Positions 17,111-24,343 of a DNA stretch of 64,000 bases are shown piece by piece. The position numbers were made by a program, and so were the translations under genes. Source of the stretch: JAWXUC01 sp044432975 (lineage in GTDB: Bacteria > Pseudomonadota > Alphaproteobacteria > RF32 > CAG-239); contig JAWXUC010000005.1 in the NCBI GenBank assembly GCA_044432975.1, forward strand, positions 67,093 to 131,092, given 5' to 3'. Every line of letters starts with the position of its first letter. Position 1 is the first letter of the stretch. The notes beneath the pieces were generated by a model. That model saw nothing but the letters and a program-made list of their open reading frames with translations. It ran no database searches and was not told where the DNA came from.

Positions 17111-18660
17111 TAACCTTAAATAATCAGTTCTTAAACTTAGATGTTTTAGATGAAGAAAATTTAATTAAAAAAGAATGCGGTTTTACAGGCTCTAATGCAA
17201 CGTTATTAAAAGGTAAAGACAAGTCATACTTGTTTACAGACAGAAGATATGAACTTCAAGCCAAAGAAGAAGTTAAAGGCAAAAACATAGAAGTTGTTTT
17301 TGATAAAATAAGATATTGGTTGTTAGATAACAATCCTCAAGAAAAAGTTTATTACAACCCTTGGTGTCATAGCATTGCAGAAGTTCAAAGTTTTCCAAAC
17401 AACTTTGTGGCAAAAGGCAAAGAGCCAATATATAAAATAGATAATGAGGCTTTTGAATATGATGTTGAGTATGCAGGGGTTATTGCTTGCAAAAAGGTTT
17501 TTGATTTTAGAGAATTTTTAGAAAAACAAAACTTAGACGCATATATAATAACAGAACCAACAGATTTGTCTTGGTTATTAAATATCAGATCTTCTGTTTT
17601 GCCTCATACTCCAGCATATCGCGCCTTTGGTGTTGTTAATAAAGATGGTGTTGTGCAATTGTTTAATCATCCTCGCCAAATGAAAAAATATAAAAAAGTA
17701 GGGTTATGGGAAGAAGATACGCCCGCAATTTTTAAGAAATATGTAAAAAATTATACCAATATAAAGTCTTCTATATTTTGGAGCAAGGCAAAAAAGAACG
17801 ATATTGAGGTTCGTAATTCAAAAGAAGCACACATAAAAGATGGTGTTGCCATAACAAAACTTTTATATTGGATTTATAATAATAAAAAATCTAAAACAGA
17901 ATTTGAAGTTGCTGAAAAATTACATAAAATTAGAGAAAAACAAGATGGATTCTTTTCAGAAAGCTTTGCATCTATCATTGCATCTGGTAAAAACTCTGCT
18001 GTTCCTCATTATCAGCCAACAAAAGAAAAGTCAGAAAAGGTTGCTAAAGATATGCTGTTGATGGATGTTGGTTCTCATTTCTTTGGTGGCACAACAGACA
18101 TGACCAGAACAATTTCTTTAGGCAAACCAACATTAGAACAAATAAAACATTTTACATTAGTCTTAAAGGGACACATTAATCTAGCTACTCAAAAATTTAA
18201 TAAATCATATTCTGGAAGACAATTAGATATTTTAGCCAGAAGCCCTTTATTAAACGAAGGATTAGATTATAATCATGGCACAGGCCATGGCGTTGGCAAT
18301 TTTTTAGGCGTCCATGAAGCTCCTTCAATTTCAAAAAACGGACAGTCATCTTTAATGGCAAAAAACATGATTTTCTCAATTGAGCCAGCAGTTTATTTTG
18401 AAAACAAATATGGAATTAGAATTGAAAACTTATATGTAGTAAAAGAAAACAAAGAAGAAATTATGAGCTTTGAGCCATTAACTTTTGTTCCTATTGATAA
18501 TTCTTTAATAGATATTAACTCTTTAACAGATAAAGAAAAAACTTTTGTTTTTAATTATCAAAAAGAAGTTTATAAAAAATTGGAGAAGTTCTTAAATGAC
18601 AAAGAAAAAGCTTGGCTTGCCTCTTATATTTCTTTTAACGTTGTTAATATTCAAAGTTAA
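17098..18660 (+). CDS. pepP: Xaa-Pro aminopeptidase (M24B)
   Basis: 520-residue metallopeptidase that removes an N-terminal residue preceding proline. After two creatinase-type N-terminal domains, the pita-bread catalytic domain (from about residue 240) has metal ligands in MDVGSHFFGGTTDMTRT (two Asp), GTGHGVGNFLGVHEAP (His), SIEPAVYF and GIRIENL (Glu). It is shorter than the ~590-residue eukaryote-like long forms but complete. ATG at 17098 follows GGAGGG by 7 nt and overlaps the prmA end. Its last 65 nt are reused by the next gene in another frame. Confidence 0.9.
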   Translation: MYELITLNNQFLNLDVLDEENLIKKECGFTGSNATLLKGKDKSYLFTDRRYELQAKEEVKGKNIEVVFDKIRYWLLDNNPQEKVYYNPWCHSIAEVQSFPNNFVAKGKEPIYKIDNEAFEYDVEYAGVIACKKVFDFREFLEKQNLDAYIITEPTDLSWLLNIRSSVLPHTPAYRAFGVVNKDGVVQLFNHPRQMKKYKKVGLWEEDTPAIFKKYVKNYTNIKSSIFWSKAKKNDIEVRNSKEAHIKDGVAITKLLYWIYNNKKSKTEFEVAEKLHKIREKQDGFFSESFASIIASGKNSAVPHYQPTKEKSEKVAKDMLLMDVGSHFFGGTTDMTRTISLGKPTLEQIKHFTLVLKGHINLATQKFNKSYSGRQLDILARSPLLNEGLDYNHGTGHGVGNFLGVHEAPSISKNGQSSLMAKNMIFSIEPAVYFENKYGIRIENLYVVKENKEEIMSFEPLTFVPIDNSLIDINSLTDKEKTFVFNYQKEVYKKLEKFLNDKEKAWLASYISFNVVNIQS

Positions 18661-18994
18661 CGCTTCTTTTTATCAGTTTAATAGTCAAGTCCAACCATTT
18701 ATATATGTCTTCTGGTCAGGAAGAGAAGAGTGTTTTCATTGCGAACAAACAATAGAATTAATTTATTCTGTTGTTGAAAGAGAATTCGGAAGAGAAGTAA
18801 CTATAGATGTTGTTGATTATAACCAAGAGAGTTACTATAAAGAAAAATATGACTTGGCCTCTCCTTTATCTATTGTGATGATAAGAGATAATACCGAAGA
18901 CCGTAAAATTGATTTGCCAACAGATGTTGCCGATACTTATTCTTTTTCAGAAAATTTAATTTTTCAGATAAAAAACTATTTCTTTTTTGATTAA
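18596..18994 (+). CDS. Exported thioredoxin-like protein
   Basis: 132-residue protein with a signal peptide (MTKKKLGLPLIFLLTLLIF, cleavage probably near NASF) and a CxxC in REECFHCEQT at about residues 45-48, followed by a betaalpha pattern and SPLSIV where thioredoxins carry a cis-proline. A periplasmic thiol or redox role is inferred; it is not a recognisable DsbA or DsbD. Start ATG has GGAG upstream. The first 65 nt, which encode the whole signal peptide, lie inside the pepP C-terminus in a different frame. Confidence 0.6.
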   Translation: MTKKKLGLPLIFLLTLLIFKVNASFYQFNSQVQPFIYVFWSGREECFHCEQTIELIYSVVEREFGREVTIDVVDYNQESYYKEKYDLASPLSIVMIRDNTEDRKIDLPTDVADTYSFSENLIFQIKNYFFFD

Positions 18995-19023
18995 AATAAT
19001 AGTAATTTCAATCACATAAGGTT

Positions 19024-19069
19024 GATTTTCTTTTCCCTATTTTCCTAGGAAAATAGGAAAAGAAAAATC
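19024..19069. terminator. Long hairpin, likely terminator
   Basis: An almost perfect inverted repeat of about 20 bp (ATTTTCTTTTCCCTATTTTCC with its complement, centre at 19046-19047) follows the thioredoxin-like gene. It is A/T-flanked and probably ends the prmA-pepP transcript. Confidence 0.65.
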
Positions 19070-19151
19070 TTAAGAAAAAAGTGTTGTGTTTTTGTGTTAT
19101 ATCATTTATTAATAAGGAAATTAACAAAGAGATTAATAAGAGGATATTAAT

Positions 19152-19493
19152 ATGACAACCGATGCCATAATCTGCCCAAAATGCAATAGTCCATACGGAT
19201 ATTTTGACGGTTCAATAAATATCTGCCCAGAATGCGGATATGAATGGAACGAGAACACAACATCTGATGAAGAAACAGAAGTTGTTAAAGATGCAAATGG
19301 CACAATTTTAGCTGATGGCGATAGTGTTGTTGTAATCAAAGACCTTAAAATTAAGGGAAGCTCAAGCGCAGTAAAGCAAGGAACCGTTGTGAAAAATATT
19401 ACCTTGACAAATGAAGCGGGACATAATATTTCTTGCAAAATAACAGGCTTCGGCGCCATGAACCTAAAGTCCGAGTTTGTAAAAAAAGTTTAG
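19152..19493 (+). CDS. yjdM: YjdM/PhnA-type zinc-ribbon protein
   Basis: 113-residue protein closely matching the YjdM (formerly PhnA) family. N-terminal zinc ribbon: CPKCNSPYGYF and CPECGYEWN; C-terminal domain: VVKDANGTILADGDSV, IKDLKIKGSSSAVKQGT and ITGFGAMNLKSEFVKK. Despite the old name, no direct role in phosphonate breakdown is shown and no phn genes are nearby. A GAGGA-type site precedes the ATG. Confidence 0.93.
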   Translation: MTTDAIICPKCNSPYGYFDGSINICPECGYEWNENTTSDEETEVVKDANGTILADGDSVVVIKDLKIKGSSSAVKQGTVVKNITLTNEAGHNISCKITGFGAMNLKSEFVKKV

Positions 19494-19506
19494 TGTTTAT
19501 TGCTTC

Positions 19507-19533
19507 TGTAGGGGCATAGCGTGCTATGTCCGG
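19507..19533. repeat. tgtagggg-type dispersed palindrome
   Basis: Short palindrome tgtaggggcatagc-gt-gctatgtcc between yjdM and tRNA-Pro, of the same family as 1526-1551. Confidence 0.6.
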
Positions 19534-19560
19534 ATATTATTATAAATTAAACAAACCAAT

Positions 19561-19637
19561 CGGGGTGTAGCGCAGTCTGGTAGCGTACTTGTCTGGGGGA
19601 CAAGGGGTCGCTGGTTCAAGTCCAGTCATCCCGACCA
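19561..19637 (+). tRNA. tRNA-Pro (GGG)
   Basis: Seventy-seven nt fold as a full cloverleaf: acceptor CGGGGTG/CATCCCG (one G-U), D stem GCGC/GCGT, anticodon stem CTTGT/ACAAG with loop CTGGGGG giving anticodon GGG, T loop TTCAAGT, and an encoded CCA. C1-G72 is typical of tRNA-Pro. A terminator follows. Its 3' end and that terminator are duplicated 1.5 kb downstream, marking it as an integration site. Confidence 0.95.
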
Positions 19638-19672
19638 ATCATCAAAAACCGCTTGTTTAAAGCGGTTTTTTA
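19632..19672. repeat. Direct repeat at tRNA-Pro 3' end (att-like, copy 1)
   Basis: The segment from the last tRNA bases (cgaccaatcat) through the hairpin AAAAACCGCT/AGCGGTTTTT recurs at 21170-21210 with three mismatches in about 41 nt. The pair bounds the ATPase gene like attL/attR of an integrated element. The hairpin is also the tRNA terminator. Confidence 0.75.
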
Positions 19673-19697
19673 TTTGCTTATCAACTTATTAATTCAT

Positions 19698-20972
19698 TTA
19701 ATCCTTTAAGCATGAGATTGGGACTATTAAAGTTCCGTCTTTTCTTTTATATGCATAGTTGCCGACGCCTGTTAGAATCATCTTAAATGAGGGTTGTTTC
19801 ATTTTTGTGGTATCAATATTATCAGAAAGAGCATTTAAGGTTTTAACCGCTTCTTCAATAGATTTATCGCCACCAAGTTTGATTTCAATTAAGCCATAAG
19901 AGCCGTTTCTTAAATGAATAACTGCATCACACTCTAAGCCGCTTTTATCTCTATAGTGATAAAGATTGCCGCCTAAAGCTTCTGCATATACTCTTAAATC
20001 TCTAATACATAAATTTTCAAAAACTAAGCCAAAAGTATTTAAGTCATTAATCAAATCTTGAGGGCCGACCCCTAAAGCAGCAGTTGCGATAGAAGGGTCT
20101 ACATAATATCTGGTATCAGAGGTTCTGATAGATGTTTTTGACCTTAAATTAGGGTTCCACGCAGGGGAATCTTCTATAACAAATATTGTTTTTAAAGCAT
20201 TTATATATGAACTAACTGTGGCATCTGAAATAGTGTTGTTAGCATCTGATGATATATCTTTTGCAATTGACGGATTTTTTGCCTGAGAGCCAACGACTCT
20301 GGCATAAGATTTTAATAGCTTTTTAGTTCTCTCAGGGTCTCTTTCTACATTATCAACGCTTGAAATATCTTGACTAACAACTGCATCACAATAGTCAAAT
20401 GCTTGCCTTAAAGCTATTTCATTAGAGCAATCTAACGACTTTGGCCATCCGCCACGACAAACTACAAAAGCCAAATCTTCAATAGATAAAGTGCTGATAC
20501 CTTCTATGCTTGAATTACTCTCGAATACTTCTTTTAATGAAACAGATCCATTTGACTCTCCTGATTCATATAAACTCATTGGTCGCATTATCATTCTAGA
20601 AATTCTGCCTGTTCCACTATGAGAAATCTCAGATCTATCAACAGGACTAGCAGAGCCTGTTAAAATAAATTGCCCAAATTCATCTCTTTTATCAACCTCA
20701 AAACGAATAGCATCCCATAATTTTGGGGCTAATTGCCATTCATCAATTAACTTTGGAACTTCTCCGTTTAATAATAAGCTAGGGTTTATCTCAGCCATTT
20801 CCAAATTTTGGTTTTTTGTTGCAGGATCTTGCATATATAAAATTGTTTTAGCAACTTGAGATGCGGTTGTTGTTTTTCCGCACCATTTTGGCCCCTCAAT
20901 TAAAACTGCACCTTTTGAATCTAGTTTTTGTTGCAAGATTTTATCTGATATTCTTTGTTTATATTGCTTCAT
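19698..20972 (-). CDS. AAA ATPase with DUF4143
   Basis: 424-residue ATP-binding protein of the AAA_14/DUF4143 group. Walker A is GPKWCGKTTT near residues 27-36, Walker B LIDEWQ near 76-81, sensor ILTGSAS near 103-109; the C-terminal DUF4143 half ends in a nuclease-like segment (LECDAVIHLRNGSYGLIEIKLG) with the D...E-x-K pattern of PD-(D/E)XK enzymes. The family is common, mobile and functionally obscure. The gene lies between the tRNA-Pro direct repeats, and four 23-bp iterons precede its start, which suggests a mobile, self-regulated cassette. Confidence 0.85.
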   Translation of the reverse strand: MKQYKQRISDKILQQKLDSKGAVLIEGPKWCGKTTTASQVAKTILYMQDPATKNQNLEMAEINPSLLLNGEVPKLIDEWQLAPKLWDAIRFEVDKRDEFGQFILTGSASPVDRSEISHSGTGRISRMIMRPMSLYESGESNGSVSLKEVFESNSSIEGISTLSIEDLAFVVCRGGWPKSLDCSNEIALRQAFDYCDAVVSQDISSVDNVERDPERTKKLLKSYARVVGSQAKNPSIAKDISSDANNTISDATVSSYINALKTIFVIEDSPAWNPNLRSKTSIRTSDTRYYVDPSIATAALGVGPQDLINDLNTFGLVFENLCIRDLRVYAEALGGNLYHYRDKSGLECDAVIHLRNGSYGLIEIKLGGDKSIEEAVKTLNALSDNIDTTKMKQPSFKMILTGVGNYAYKRKDGTLIVPISCLKD

Positions 20973-21007
20973 TTCACCTCTCTTTTGATGTATTATAAAA
21001 CAAATTT

Positions 21008-21099
21008 AGTTGTTTGGCAAGTTTTTATTTAGCTGTTTGGCAGATTTTCATTGTGCTATTTGGCGCGTTTTTGTTTGGCTGTTTGGCAAAAGAGGTGAG
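21008..21099. repeat. Four 23-bp iterons upstream of the ATPase gene
   Basis: TTTGGC recurs at 21013, 21036, 21059 and 21082, exactly 23 bp apart, within degenerate units of the form ngctgtttggcannttttnttt. The spacing is about two helical turns, so a protein could bind all copies on one DNA face. Operator of the ATPase gene or an iteron-type origin are both possible. Confidence 0.75.
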
Positions 21100-21169
21100 A
21101 CTATGAGTTCTCATTTTTAGGGCATGGGGGCGGATATTTGGCTTTGTCTTATAAACTGTATTATATACA

Positions 21170-21210
21170 CGACCAATCATTAAAAACCGCTTATTTCAAG
21201 CGGTTTTTTA
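21170..21210. repeat. Copy of tRNA-Pro 3' end plus terminator (att-like, copy 2)
   Basis: cgaccaatcat followed by AAAAACCGCTT...AAGCGGTTTTTT repeats 19632-19672 with three mismatches. No tRNA body precedes it. It marks the far end of the ATPase cassette and can still terminate transcription. Confidence 0.75.
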
Positions 21211-21284
21211 TATAGTTAACTTAAACTTATTTTCTAGACATTTTGATTGTTTGATATATAGTTGAATTTACAAGGAGAAATAAT

Positions 21285-21698
21285 GTGAGTTCAGGACAAA
21301 TTGCACAACATATTAGATCTATTGTTGTAGCTGTTATTAAAAAAGACAACAAGGTGTTAGCCATGCCTTGTTTTGATAAAATAAAAAATGAAGTTTTTTA
21401 TAGACTACCAGGCGGTGGAATAGAGTTTGGCGAAAAAGCTCAAACGGCATTAAAAAGAGAGTTTTTAGAAGAAATAGGAATTAATGTTAATATAGAAAAA
21501 CAACTCCCCACCGTTGAAAATATTTTTGAGTTTAATGGCAAAAATGGACATGAGATTGTAATTCCTTTTGAAGCAACTTTAGATGATGAAGAAATGTTAA
21601 AAGATAAATTTAGCATGATAGAAAAAGAACACGAAGGTAAGTTTATAGAATTTATTGAGATCACAAAAGATAAAAGAATATATCCAGAAGTTTTGTAA
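21285..21698 (+). CDS. Nudix hydrolase
   Basis: 137-residue hydrolase of nucleoside-diphosphate-X compounds. The Nudix box is complete: GGGIEFGEKAQTALKREFLE followed by EIGI. The substrate is not evident. The start is GTG at 21285, 7 nt after AAGGAG; an overlapping ATG at 21283 is followed at once by TGA and cannot serve. It is first of a run of small modification enzymes on the plus strand. Confidence 0.88.
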   Translation: MSSGQIAQHIRSIVVAVIKKDNKVLAMPCFDKIKNEVFYRLPGGGIEFGEKAQTALKREFLEEIGINVNIEKQLPTVENIFEFNGKNGHEIVIPFEATLDDEEMLKDKFSMIEKEHEGKFIEFIEITKDKRIYPEVL

Positions 21699-21751
21699 TG
21701 TGAGGAAAAGGTAATTATGAAAAGATATAGGCTAAAACTTAGAGGGTAATA

Positions 21752-22228
21752 ATGATAGAAATTAGAAAAGCCAAACCGCAAGATGCAAGAGATATAAAAA
21801 AAGTTCACATAAGTGCTTATCATAAAAGCTATAGAGGCTTTTTGCCAGATGAGTTTTTAGACGGCCTAAAGCTTGAAGAAGAGGTCGTTCTTAAAACTGC
21901 AGAAAGAATAAAAACTCATGATTATTTTATTGCAGTTGATGATAATAAAATAGTTGCATTTGCAGTCCTTATATATCCAGATGCTAAAACTATTGAGATA
22001 GAAGCAATCTATGCTGCCCCAGAATATCATGGAAAAGGTATAGGTTCAAAACTTGTTGATTATATTTGTGGCTTGTCAAACAAAACAGTTGTTGCATGGA
22101 CATTAAAAAACGGTCCATCAATAGGTTTTTATATAAAAAACGGTTTTAAGCAAGTTGCAGGAGTTGAAAAGTTTTGGAAATTTAATCTTCCTATTATTAA
22201 GTTTGAAAAAACAATAGATAAGGAGTAA
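21752..22228 (+). CDS. GNAT acetyltransferase
   Basis: 158-residue GCN5-type N-acetyltransferase. It begins IEIRKAKPQDARDIKKVHI, and the acetyl-CoA loop motif A is IYAAPEYHGKGIGSKLVDYI (near residues 88-107); KNGPSIGFYIKNGFKQV is the usual C-terminal motif. Small-molecule or amino-acid acetylation is likely but the substrate is unknown. A 10-codon ORF with its own ribosome site (21718-21750) sits directly before it, stopping as TAATAATG at this start. Confidence 0.85.
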   Translation: MIEIRKAKPQDARDIKKVHISAYHKSYRGFLPDEFLDGLKLEEEVVLKTAERIKTHDYFIAVDDNKIVAFAVLIYPDAKTIEIEAIYAAPEYHGKGIGSKLVDYICGLSNKTVVAWTLKNGPSIGFYIKNGFKQVAGVEKFWKFNLPIIKFEKTIDKE

Positions 22229-22230
22229 TA

Positions 22231-23106
22231 ATGAATAAAGAAAATTGCTTAAAGCTATTGCAAGACCTTTATCCTGAAAAAGTTATTACTTTTATTGGGG
22301 CAGGGTGGTCTAGTATGGCGTTTGATGTTGATGATGAATACATCATTAGGGTTCCGTTTGTGGATGTTAGCCAATATAAAAAAGAGGCTCAGTTGCAGCC
22401 ATTTCTTCAAGACAAAGTTTCTGTTCTTATTCCAGAGCCTCAAGTTGTTGAAACAAAAGACGTCTCTTTTGCCATACATAAAAAAATTAAAGGATTGTCA
22501 TGGAATTTAGATACTTACAATAAGCTTACAAAAGAAGAACAGAACTTGTTTTGCGAAGATATTGCAAAGTTTTTTTATGAAATTCATTCTGTTGATTTAA
22601 CAGAATTGTTTGCAAATGTAGATAAAAAACATTTTAGTCCTTATTTGCTTGAGCCTAAGTATAATTTTTTTCAGTATTTAAAAAATAGCTTAAGCTCTAA
22701 AGAGATAGAAGACTTATATAATTGGTGTGAACATGTATTGAACGATAAGGATAAATCTTTTTTAATTTATGAAGATTTCTCTCCTTCAAATTGCTTGGTT
22801 GATGAAAACCATCGTCTTATTGGCGTTTTTGATTTTGCTAATGCAGGTATTAATGATATTCATGAAGATTTTAAGAGATTGCATTGCTCTGGTTTTTTAG
22901 ATTTATTAAATAATGTGTTAGATTATTATAAAAAAATGACAGGTATAGAAGTTGATACAGAAAAACTTAATAATCTAAATTATGCTAACATAATTCTTTG
23001 TTTGCAATATTTAGCGCAAAATCCAAACGTTGTTGAATCAGATAAAAGTGCTTGGGATAATCAAATAGAAAAGGCAAAACAATTGTTGCAAAAAATATCT
23101 GCTTGA
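22231..23106 (+). CDS. Aminoglycoside-phosphotransferase-family kinase
   Basis: 291-residue APH-fold kinase. N-lobe: FIGAGWSSMAFDVDDEYIIRVP; catalytic loop YEDFSPSNCLVD near residues 185-196, with Asp and Asn kept but Tyr-Glu where aminoglycoside kinases have His-Gly; metal-binding Asp in FDFANAGIND. Such proteins phosphorylate drugs, choline or other small molecules; resistance is possible but not shown. It starts 2 nt after the acetyltransferase stop behind AAGGAG, so nudix, GNAT and kinase form one operon. Confidence 0.8.
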   Translation: MNKENCLKLLQDLYPEKVITFIGAGWSSMAFDVDDEYIIRVPFVDVSQYKKEAQLQPFLQDKVSVLIPEPQVVETKDVSFAIHKKIKGLSWNLDTYNKLTKEEQNLFCEDIAKFFYEIHSVDLTELFANVDKKHFSPYLLEPKYNFFQYLKNSLSSKEIEDLYNWCEHVLNDKDKSFLIYEDFSPSNCLVDENHRLIGVFDFANAGINDIHEDFKRLHCSGFLDLLNNVLDYYKKMTGIEVDTEKLNNLNYANIILCLQYLAQNPNVVESDKSAWDNQIEKAKQLLQKISA

Positions 23107-23137
23107 CAATTTTTCTATATTGTTTAAGCTTTACAAT

Positions 23138-23224
23138 ATGATAAATAAAAAAGACATTTCTTGGACATTAAAAACAACTGTGCAAACTTTGGTTTATGCG
23201 CCATTTTACCATATATGCCCTTAA
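23138..23224 (+). CDS. Putative 28-residue leader peptide (uORF)
   Basis: A 28-codon frame (MINKKDISWTLK..., ending FYHICP and TAA) lies in the leader of the acetyltransferase gene at 23324. Its stop codon sits in the 5' arm of the downstream hairpin, and its last sense codon is proline, as in some arrest peptides. A clear Shine-Dalgarno sequence is missing; TACAAT directly precedes the ATG. It may be chance, but its geometry fits ribosome-controlled attenuation. Confidence 0.4.
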   Translation: MINKKDISWTLKTTVQTLVYAPFYHICP

Positions 23225-23298
23225 AGTGTTTTATTAAAATTTTCTGCAAGCATTACTACTTTAAGGGACAAGCAATAATCACAATGCTTGTTTTTTTT
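23218..23298 (+). promoter_or_regulatory. Putative transcription attenuator with two competing hairpins
   Basis: Hairpin 1 pairs CCCTTAAAGT (23218-23227) with ACTTTAAGGG (23258-23267). A terminator follows at once: ACAAGCA (23268-23274) with TGCTTGT (23285-23291) plus eight T. The loop of hairpin 1 contains CAAGCATT (23247-23254), the exact complement of AATGCTTG in the terminator (23283-23290), so an alternative pairing can prevent termination. Genes downstream are a GNAT enzyme and a P-loop kinase. Confidence 0.6.
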
Positions 23299-23323
23299 AA
23301 TTTTTTTATGGAGTGTTATAATA

Positions 23324-23845
23324 ATGAATGAGTATAAACTTAAAAATGGCAAAACAGTTATAATCAGAGCAGTTGAAGAATCTGATTATGAAATGGTGCA
23401 AGATTATGTGGCAAAAATGGCAGAAGAAACAATTTTTACAAACCAATATGTGGGGCAACCTCGTAAAGAAAAAGATGCTTTTATTAAAGCCATTAAAAAT
23501 GTTTGGCTACAAGTTGTTGTTGATAAAGACATGATTGTTGGTTTGATTTCTGCTGGTATCTGCAAACCTAATCACCCTTGGCTAAAATACACAGGCTCTT
23601 TTGGAATCCACATGTTAAATGTTTATCAAGGTCAAGGTTTGGGAACAAAATTGATGAACATGCTTGATGATTGGGCAAAAGATAATCGCTTGCACAGAAT
23701 AGAAGGCTCTGTTAGAACCCAAAATGTTAGTGCAATTTCTCTTTATCTTAAATGTGGTTATAAAATAGAGGGCGAGGTTAAAGATTATGCGCTTATAAAC
23801 AATGAGTGGCATAATGAGTATTTGATTGCAAAGATTTTAAGATGA
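23324..23845 (+). CDS. GNAT acetyltransferase (RimJ/RimL-like)
   Basis: 173-residue N-acetyltransferase. It opens LKNGKTVIIRAVEESDYEMV, and motif A is MLNVYQGQGLGTKLMNMLDD; LYLKCGYKIEGEVKDYAL is the typical C-terminal segment of the RimJ/L and SpeG-like subgroup. ATG at 23324 has GGAG upstream; the frame extends 12 codons further into the terminator and is rejected. The gene lies behind the attenuator and overlaps the next gene as ATGA. Confidence 0.85.
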   Translation: MNEYKLKNGKTVIIRAVEESDYEMVQDYVAKMAEETIFTNQYVGQPRKEKDAFIKAIKNVWLQVVVDKDMIVGLISAGICKPNHPWLKYTGSFGIHMLNVYQGQGLGTKLMNMLDDWAKDNRLHRIEGSVRTQNVSAISLYLKCGYKIEGEVKDYALINNEWHNEYLIAKILR

Positions 23846-24339
23846 TAAATATTAAGAAAAATGTAAAATTACACATAATGGTTGGTTATATGGGGTTTGG
23901 TAAAACCACCATAGCAAGTCAGTTGTCTAAAGAATATAATGCTATAGTCTTAAATCATGATGATTTTATGACAACTTTGTTTGGTAGAAATCCATCAAAA
24001 GAAAACTTTAGAGATTATAAGTCTAAAGTTTCTGACTTGCTTTGGGTTGTTGCAAATAAAGTTTTGAATACAAAATCAGATGTTATTATAGATTCAGGAG
24101 CTTGGAGTAAAGAGGAAAGACTTTTAATAAAATTAAAAGCAGCTCAAATGAGAGTGGATGTTATATTTCATCAGATTGATTGTTGTATAAATACAGCAAA
24201 ACAAAGAGTTCTTAATAGAACACAAACAGATAATGATGCCATGTATATTGATGAAAACTGCTTTAATAAATTTCTTTCTCAATATCAAGAAATCTCAAAT
24301 GATGAGGGTTTGATTGTAATACATCATAAAGGAGAATAA
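23842..24339 (+). CDS. AAA_33-type P-loop kinase
   Basis: 165-residue P-loop protein. Walker A is GYMGFGKTTIA near residues 15-25, then NHDDFMTTLFG, and VIIDSGAWSKEERL as the Walker B-like strand. The fold resembles small-molecule kinases such as chloramphenicol phosphotransferase, gluconate kinase or zeta toxins. The substrate is unknown, but pairing with an acetyltransferase behind an attenuator suggests drug or nucleotide modification. Start overlaps the previous stop (ATGA). Confidence 0.75.
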   Translation: MINIKKNVKLHIMVGYMGFGKTTIASQLSKEYNAIVLNHDDFMTTLFGRNPSKENFRDYKSKVSDLLWVVANKVLNTKSDVIIDSGAWSKEERLLIKLKAAQMRVDVIFHQIDCCINTAKQRVLNRTQTDNDAMYIDENCFNKFLSQYQEISNDEGLIVIHHKGE

Positions 24340-24343
24340 CTCT

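Noticed and set aside
23288..23323. Longer N-terminus for the second acetyltransferase
   Set aside because: It would translate the T-run of the terminator; the ATG at 23324 begins the family-typical sequence.
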